From contig NC_037321.1 of assembly GCF_000143535.2 (NCBI RefSeq), positions 1,922,001 to 1,986,000 on the forward strand: a DNA stretch of 64,000 nucleotides, in the 5' to 3' direction. The DNA comes from Botrytis cinerea B05.10 (Eukaryota; Ascomycota; Leotiomycetes; Helotiales; Sclerotiniaceae). This document shows, piece after piece, positions 59,690-64,000 of this stretch (the first letter of the stretch is position 1; every line of letters begins with the position of its first letter). Both the position numbers and the translations under genes were made by a program. A model generated the notes under the pieces. It ran no database searches, was not told the origin of the DNA, and was given only the letters and a program-made list of their open reading frames with translations.

Positions 59690-62600
59690 ATGACTGGCTT
59701 TGGACAAGGTGCCGGCCGAGGTCAAGGCCGTGGTGTAATTCCACCAGGTCCCGATCCGCATCCCTCTGGTCGTCCTCTCACTCACGGACTCGAAAACTTT
59801 CTTGTCCGCCCCGAACATAATTTCCGCTCGGCAACTCCCATGTTTGTTCCCGCTGGGGGTTGGCGCGGGGGTGAACCTCCATGGCATCAAGATACTCAAG
59901 CTGCATGGAGAACGGGACGGGATCCCTTGACAGGGGGTGCTAGTCATCAGTTTCAACTTATGGAAGGGGAATATACATCTCCTTTTGTTAATGTACCAGA
60001 TCAAGAACAAGTCGTAGAAGCGACTGTTAATCCATGGGATCTGATTGGGGGAATGGATGCCATGGCACCCGTGGTACAACAGCCGATTCCTCCGGAGAGG
60101 GAAGTGCATTGGCAAGGACCTCAACCCACGGCTATTCCGTTGGGTCAACTTTTTGAGAGTGAAGCAAGAGATTGGAGGAGTGGAAATCCACCAACAATGC
60201 AGGAGCAAAGAGGTCTTCCGAGGATGATGCCACAGAATGCAGGCTTTGGAGGTCAGATGGGAGCGCCTAGGGCTCCTGAGGCGTATAATCCCCAGGCAGG
60301 ATATCAACAAATTCCTCAGTCACAACCGCAATACCATCAACAACCAAATCCACAACAGGCAAATGATCAATATGGTGGTATAAATGCCCCTAGAATCCCA
60401 AAAGGTCCCACATATCAACAATTATATCTCAGGTTACCAGCAGGAGGTACGGTATGGGAACAACAAGGACTCCCACGACCACCAGGCCCACTTACCTGGA
60501 AAGATACACGAGCCTACTCCCCTGGACCAGACGGAGACTTTGATCCCTTCATAGTGGAACAACTGGAAACTGGTACTTATTCCCCATGGTTAACTGATAT
60601 CGTCGCCAATATCGAAGCGATTGATGAACGACCCCAACGGCAAGGAGAATCCGTGACTGCATGGCGAGCTCGTGTGGTCACTTCTCGAAAAGCAATTGAA
60701 ATAGAACATTCGGAATTAAGAAGACGTCCGTATACATTTCCCACGACGGCAAAACAAGCGGGTGATACTCCTGCACAATTTAAAGCTCGATTGGCTGCTC
60801 GTCGAAAAATTAAGACGCAATGGGAGAAAGATAAGGAAGTTCATAAAAACAAAATGGATCACACACATAAAAATTTCGATCCAGAATATGCAATAAAATA
60901 CCGAGCTGAAAAAGCTTGTCGTCAATTAGAAAATGCGAAGAGGAGGAAGACAGCTCTATTGATCGCGAGACGTATTGCCGAGAGAGATAATCAACCAAGA
61001 CCTTTAACACCGGAATTACCCGAAGATAGTAGTGATGAGGATCTTCCGGCCATGCCTTCTAGAGATAGAAGCGGTCTGGCTGTAGCTCCCGGTCCGAAAA
61101 CCAAACGCTGTTTACGTTGTCAACATATGAGGCAATTATGTTCTTTGGTGACAGGTTCCCCACAGCCTTGTGAACGCTGTAGAGACAGTGGAGCAGTGTG
61201 TCAATCACCTCGCGATAAACCTAAGCCCAAACCCGGAGGTGCAGATCAACCATCAGAGTTTCCTCGAATCGCTAAACGTTGTTTATTTTGTACACATATG
61301 AGAAAACCATGTACGTTAGTTACAGGATCGCCTCGACCTTGTGATCGCTGTATACAACGTGGGATAGTATGCGAAATAACTCGCGATTTGGAAGGACCCA
61401 ATGCGGCCAAACCAGCATGGAAATTAAACCCCCGTAAAGTCGGTCGCAAAAGAATTGGTGATCGAGATGAATTTACAGATACAGAGGGAGAAGATAATGC
61501 AGCAGGAGAAGAAGATGAAGATGAAGAACCAATTAGCCCTCAACAAAGAGCGAGTCTTTCGCGAAAGAAAAGAGCTGCATTTAATCAAAAATCAGGACGT
61601 CCTCCTCCACGTCGTCGACGTAGAAGTGCCAGTCCCGAAGTGGAAAAAGCTCCTAGTATACAATGTGGACCTTGCAATGATCAATCTCGACCTTGTGATG
61701 GAGAACGACCTTGCGGAACATGTAAACTGAATGGACAAGTCGATATGTGTGCTCCGACGGCCTACTTTTCGAAATATAGACAACGGGATTATCAAGGGAT
61801 AGAAGGTACTCTCCAACGTGCTGATGATGAAATGGATTTAGATCTTTCAGTGCCAGAGAGAGGATATAACGATGTGAATATTGAATGGGATAAATTAGCT
61901 TCGGATTTCGAAGGGGCAGATAAAGCGATTAAAGATATGGATTTAGGACCTATGATGAATTACAGTTCACAAGTCATCATGGATTCATTCGAGGCCGGAC
62001 ATCAAAACACCTTTTTCTCGGAAACGGCAGAGAATGAGCATCCAGCTATGCAACCATTTAAACCCGATCCCAACGGTCCATCATATAATCGTGTCGCTAC
62101 AGTTGAAGAACCAGATGCATCATATAATAGTCTTGCGCCAGGAGGACCAGAATTCCTATCCGAACCATTTGGGGATGTGGCACATTATACTTCCATGGCT
62201 TTTGATGGAGAAGGATTTGATTTCAGTACGCCTACAATTTCACGTCAAAATAGCGTTTCAAGCCCTGAAAAAGGAAAGACTGATGTAGACGATGTTCTGA
62301 ATTCGGTCGAAGCAGATCGATCGGGACTCGAAGTAGCGGTTCAAGAAAAAGCAGATCCCGACCCAAGACTTCACATTCAACCTCTCGCTAATTATCGACA
62401 AGAATGGAAACAAGACCTGAAAGGAATTCTGAAAAATAAACACTGCGATGAACTGATCGGAGTCGATATTTGTTTCAAATCTCCTGCAAAACATTGCGAT
62501 TATCTTCAACACGGCATTGAAGGAGGTGATTGGCATACTTGTGTAGCTTGTCACAAAGACCAAAACGTTCGAGTGGCAGATTCACAATCCACACTGATCG

Positions 62601-62905
62601 AATACACCAAACTGTATTACTGTAAAGAATGTGCGGCAGATCAAAGACCACAAACAAGTGCCGGAAAAGCAGATGCGGCTTTCAAGAAACAATACTGTAC
62701 ATGTACATCTCAAATGAGAAAGTCATGGCTGTGTAATACTCATCGGGATGAAGTTATTCAGGATGTAACGGAGAGAGCGCTAGCGGTGAAGAATTGGATG
62801 GCGAGAAAAGGTACGTTGAGATGTAATGGGTGTGATACGAGACATTTTGGTTATAGGACGGGCATGTGGGCTTGTGCTTCTTGTAAAGATGTTGTATATG
62901 CCTAG
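59690..62905 (+). CDS. Large uncharacterised protein with three tandem Zn2Cys6 motifs and a Cys-rich C-terminus
   Basis: An intronless 1071-residue protein. The N-terminus is Gly/Pro/Gln-rich (RGG-like start GFGQGAGRGQGRG). About 330-450 is basic and helical. Three clusters follow the fungal binuclear zinc pattern C-x2-C-x6-C-x5/9-C-x2-C-x6/8-C: the first at C474-C504, the second at C531-C561 (nearly a duplicate of the first; both share LVTGSPxPCxRC), the third at C659-C687. An acidic stretch and an Arg run (RRRRR) lie between the second and third. The last about 180 residues hold at least six further C-x2-C or C-x-C pairs and end in CNGCDTRH and CASCKD. A DNA-binding nuclear protein is likely; no classical fungal transcription-factor middle domain is seen. 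The function is unknown. Confidence 0.82.
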   Translation: MTGFGQGAGRGQGRGVIPPGPDPHPSGRPLTHGLENFLVRPEHNFRSATPMFVPAGGWRGGEPPWHQDTQAAWRTGRDPLTGGASHQFQLMEGEYTSPFVNVPDQEQVVEATVNPWDLIGGMDAMAPVVQQPIPPEREVHWQGPQPTAIPLGQLFESEARDWRSGNPPTMQEQRGLPRMMPQNAGFGGQMGAPRAPEAYNPQAGYQQIPQSQPQYHQQPNPQQANDQYGGINAPRIPKGPTYQQLYLRLPAGGTVWEQQGLPRPPGPLTWKDTRAYSPGPDGDFDPFIVEQLETGTYSPWLTDIVANIEAIDERPQRQGESVTAWRARVVTSRKAIEIEHSELRRRPYTFPTTAKQAGDTPAQFKARLAARRKIKTQWEKDKEVHKNKMDHTHKNFDPEYAIKYRAEKACRQLENAKRRKTALLIARRIAERDNQPRPLTPELPEDSSDEDLPAMPSRDRSGLAVAPGPKTKRCLRCQHMRQLCSLVTGSPQPCERCRDSGAVCQSPRDKPKPKPGGADQPSEFPRIAKRCLFCTHMRKPCTLVTGSPRPCDRCIQRGIVCEITRDLEGPNAAKPAWKLNPRKVGRKRIGDRDEFTDTEGEDNAAGEEDEDEEPISPQQRASLSRKKRAAFNQKSGRPPPRRRRRSASPEVEKAPSIQCGPCNDQSRPCDGERPCGTCKLNGQVDMCAPTAYFSKYRQRDYQGIEGTLQRADDEMDLDLSVPERGYNDVNIEWDKLASDFEGADKAIKDMDLGPMMNYSSQVIMDSFEAGHQNTFFSETAENEHPAMQPFKPDPNGPSYNRVATVEEPDASYNSLAPGGPEFLSEPFGDVAHYTSMAFDGEGFDFSTPTISRQNSVSSPEKGKTDVDDVLNSVEADRSGLEVAVQEKADPDPRLHIQPLANYRQEWKQDLKGILKNKHCDELIGVDICFKSPAKHCDYLQHGIEGGDWHTCVACHKDQNVRVADSQSTLIEYTKLYYCKECAADQRPQTSAGKADAAFKKQYCTCTSQMRKSWLCNTHRDEVIQDVTERALAVKNWMARKGTLRCNGCDTRHFGYRTGMWACASCKDVVYA

Positions 62906-62953
62906 ATATATATGTTTGGTTCAAAGAAACAATGTATAAATAATTTTCATGTT

Positions 62954-63189
62954 ATTTGATGGGGGCCAGCCCCCAAACCCCCCTAGCTCGCTACGCTCGA
63001 GGTTTTTATATACAAGAATCTGAAGAGAATATTATTCTTGATAATTTAAACCCGATATAAAAAGATTTTCTATTTGATGGAGGCCAGCCCCCAAACCCCC
63101 TTAGCTCGCTACGCTCGAGGTTTTCATATATAAGAATTGAAAGAGAAGAGTAAAATTCACAATTTAAACCCTATATACAAAAAGGGTTT
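62954..63189 (+). repeat. GC-rich hairpin element A, two tandem 118-bp copies
   Basis: Copies are 62954-63071 and 63072-63189. Each starts ATTTGATGG(G/A)GG, forms the hairpin GGGGGCCAGCCCCC (GGAGGCCAGCCCCC in copy 2), continues AAACCCCC, then TAGCTCGCTACGCTCGAGG. An AT-rich tail ends AATTTAAACCC. The GC heads are almost identical and the AT tails diverge. A degenerate third head (TTTACTCGCTACGCTTGA) lies at 63264-63310. Confidence 0.8.
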
Positions 63190-63786
63190 CGATTCCTGGA
63201 TCGATTTTGATAGAGATCCTCACAGAGAGGGAGGGCAGTACTGCTCTTTCCACCCCACCACCCCTAAAGGTCCAAACTCCCTTTACTCGCTACGCTTGAA
63301 GATTCAGATATTATAATTGAAATATCGTCACAAACACCATAGTTCATCAGAATCGAAGTCTCCCTAATCACCACCACCTTGGAAGTCAGAGAAGGACTTG
63401 AGATTCCAGACCCTCAAATTTCTAGTGACAAATATCACTTGGTGCATAGTCACTCCTGTATTATTATCCATAAATATTCAGGAAATGAAATTAGTCTCTC
63501 CCAACCGGCGACTTCTCCCCTATCTCAACACCTCTCACCTCTCCATCCAATTATCCGCCCTCACCAAAAAGAAAGCCAGCTCAAAAACAACAACACAACA
63601 CCAAAATGAACCAAAAAAAACCTCCACTTCAGTCCCTCCTTCCTCCTTCCTCCTCCCCTCTTTCCCTTTCCCTTCCCCTCTCCTTCTCCCCATCAACCCC
63701 CCTCCAAAAAAAAAAAAAGAAAAAACATCATACCACACCAGCCAGCCAGCCAGCTATACACCTTTTCCTTTTGAAACGAAAATTAT

Positions 63787-63830
63787 TCTGCCACCACGGC
63801 AGTGGCCCCCGGCGGGCCAGCGGAGCGTCA
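63787..63830 (+). repeat. GC-rich dispersed element B, copy 3
   Basis: It starts TCTGCCACCACGGCAGTGGC and ends GCCAGCGGAGCGTCA, with two or three differences from the copy at 1079. It follows the element A array by 0.6 kb. Confidence 0.75.
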
Positions 63831-63966
63831 CCACCACCTCTTCTCTTTCATTCTCCCTCCTCCCTCCTCTCTCTCCATTCTCCATTCTCCCTCCCCCAGA
63901 AACCACCAACAAGAACCGGAAAGAGAAGTAATATCAAATATATCTATCTACCTACCTGTACTACAT

Positions 63967-63997
63967 ATCCCATCCCATCCCATCCCATCCCATCCCA
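63967..63997. repeat. (CCATC)n pentamer run
   Basis: About six CCATC units; the run reaches almost to the end of the window. Confidence 0.85.
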
Positions 63998-64000
63998 AGC

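Larger units (their letters stand above)
62906..64000. other. Repeat-rich region at the right end of the window
   Basis: No supported gene. It contains tandem element A copies, one element B copy, Ser/Pro-rich low-complexity open frames (63379-63931) and a CCATC pentamer run at the very end. Confidence 0.55.

Noticed and set aside
59684..60310. 208-codon minus-strand frame opposite the triple-cluster gene
   Set aside because: Shadow of the plus-strand gene; no start or splice support of its own.
63379..63931. Overlapping frames up to 177 codons at the right end
   Set aside because: Ser/Pro/Lys low complexity from C-rich and A-rich runs; element B lies inside the longest one.

Overview
The window is nuclear DNA of a filamentous ascomycete. 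It is AT-rich and its genes are cut by short introns (mostly 47-80 nt) with GTRAGT-type donors, CTAAC/CTGAC-like branch points and YAG acceptors. The gene content (Clr2, MET8, Pep7/Vac1, Sec7, pyruvate dehydrogenase E2, Zn2Cys6 factors), a secreted pectin lyase, a GH105 rhamnogalacturonyl hydrolase and the base composition suggest a plant-associated leotiomycete of the Botrytis/Sclerotinia/Monilinia kind. That placement is an inference; no species marker is present.

Left part (1-16 kb): the 3' end of a PAQR/Izh membrane receptor gene; two divergently transcribed lineage-type proteins of unknown function (829 aa with repeated QSA motifs; 618 aa coiled coil with a cysteine half-cluster); the silencing protein Clr2; a four-exon pectin lyase; and a protein with three copies of a six-cysteine module. 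From 15.96 to 30.13 kb I find no convincing gene. This 14-kb stretch is packed with micro- and minisatellites and holds a recurring motif, GATRTGCAACAAA, that I cannot assign to any known element.

Middle part (30-46 kb): a five-exon MDR/ToxD-like oxidoreductase and a six-exon membrane protein converge. Then comes a possible small aromatic/tryptophan-catabolic group: a kynurenine formamidase-like hydrolase diverging from an FAD monooxygenase, with CGG direct repeats between them, followed by a Zn2Cys6 regulator that carries an apparent 1-nt frameshift. A glutathione S-transferase and a secreted GH105 enzyme follow. Pectin lyase and GH105 would act on the same polymer (homogalacturonan and rhamnogalacturonan parts of pectin) but lie 32 kb apart.

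Right part (46-64 kb): housekeeping genes in divergent pairs, MET8 with PEP7 and pyruvate dehydrogenase E2 with SEC7, then a large protein with three tandem Zn2Cys6 motifs and a cysteine-rich C-terminus. The end of the window carries tandem copies of a GC-rich hairpin element. Related copies of this element, and of a second GC-rich element, also sit inside an enlarged intron at 14.65-14.91 kb and near 1.1 kb; they look like small mobile sequences.

Exon boundaries were assigned by eye from splice motifs, reading frame and recalled family motifs. All multi-exon models close in frame except the regulator at 39-41.5 kb.
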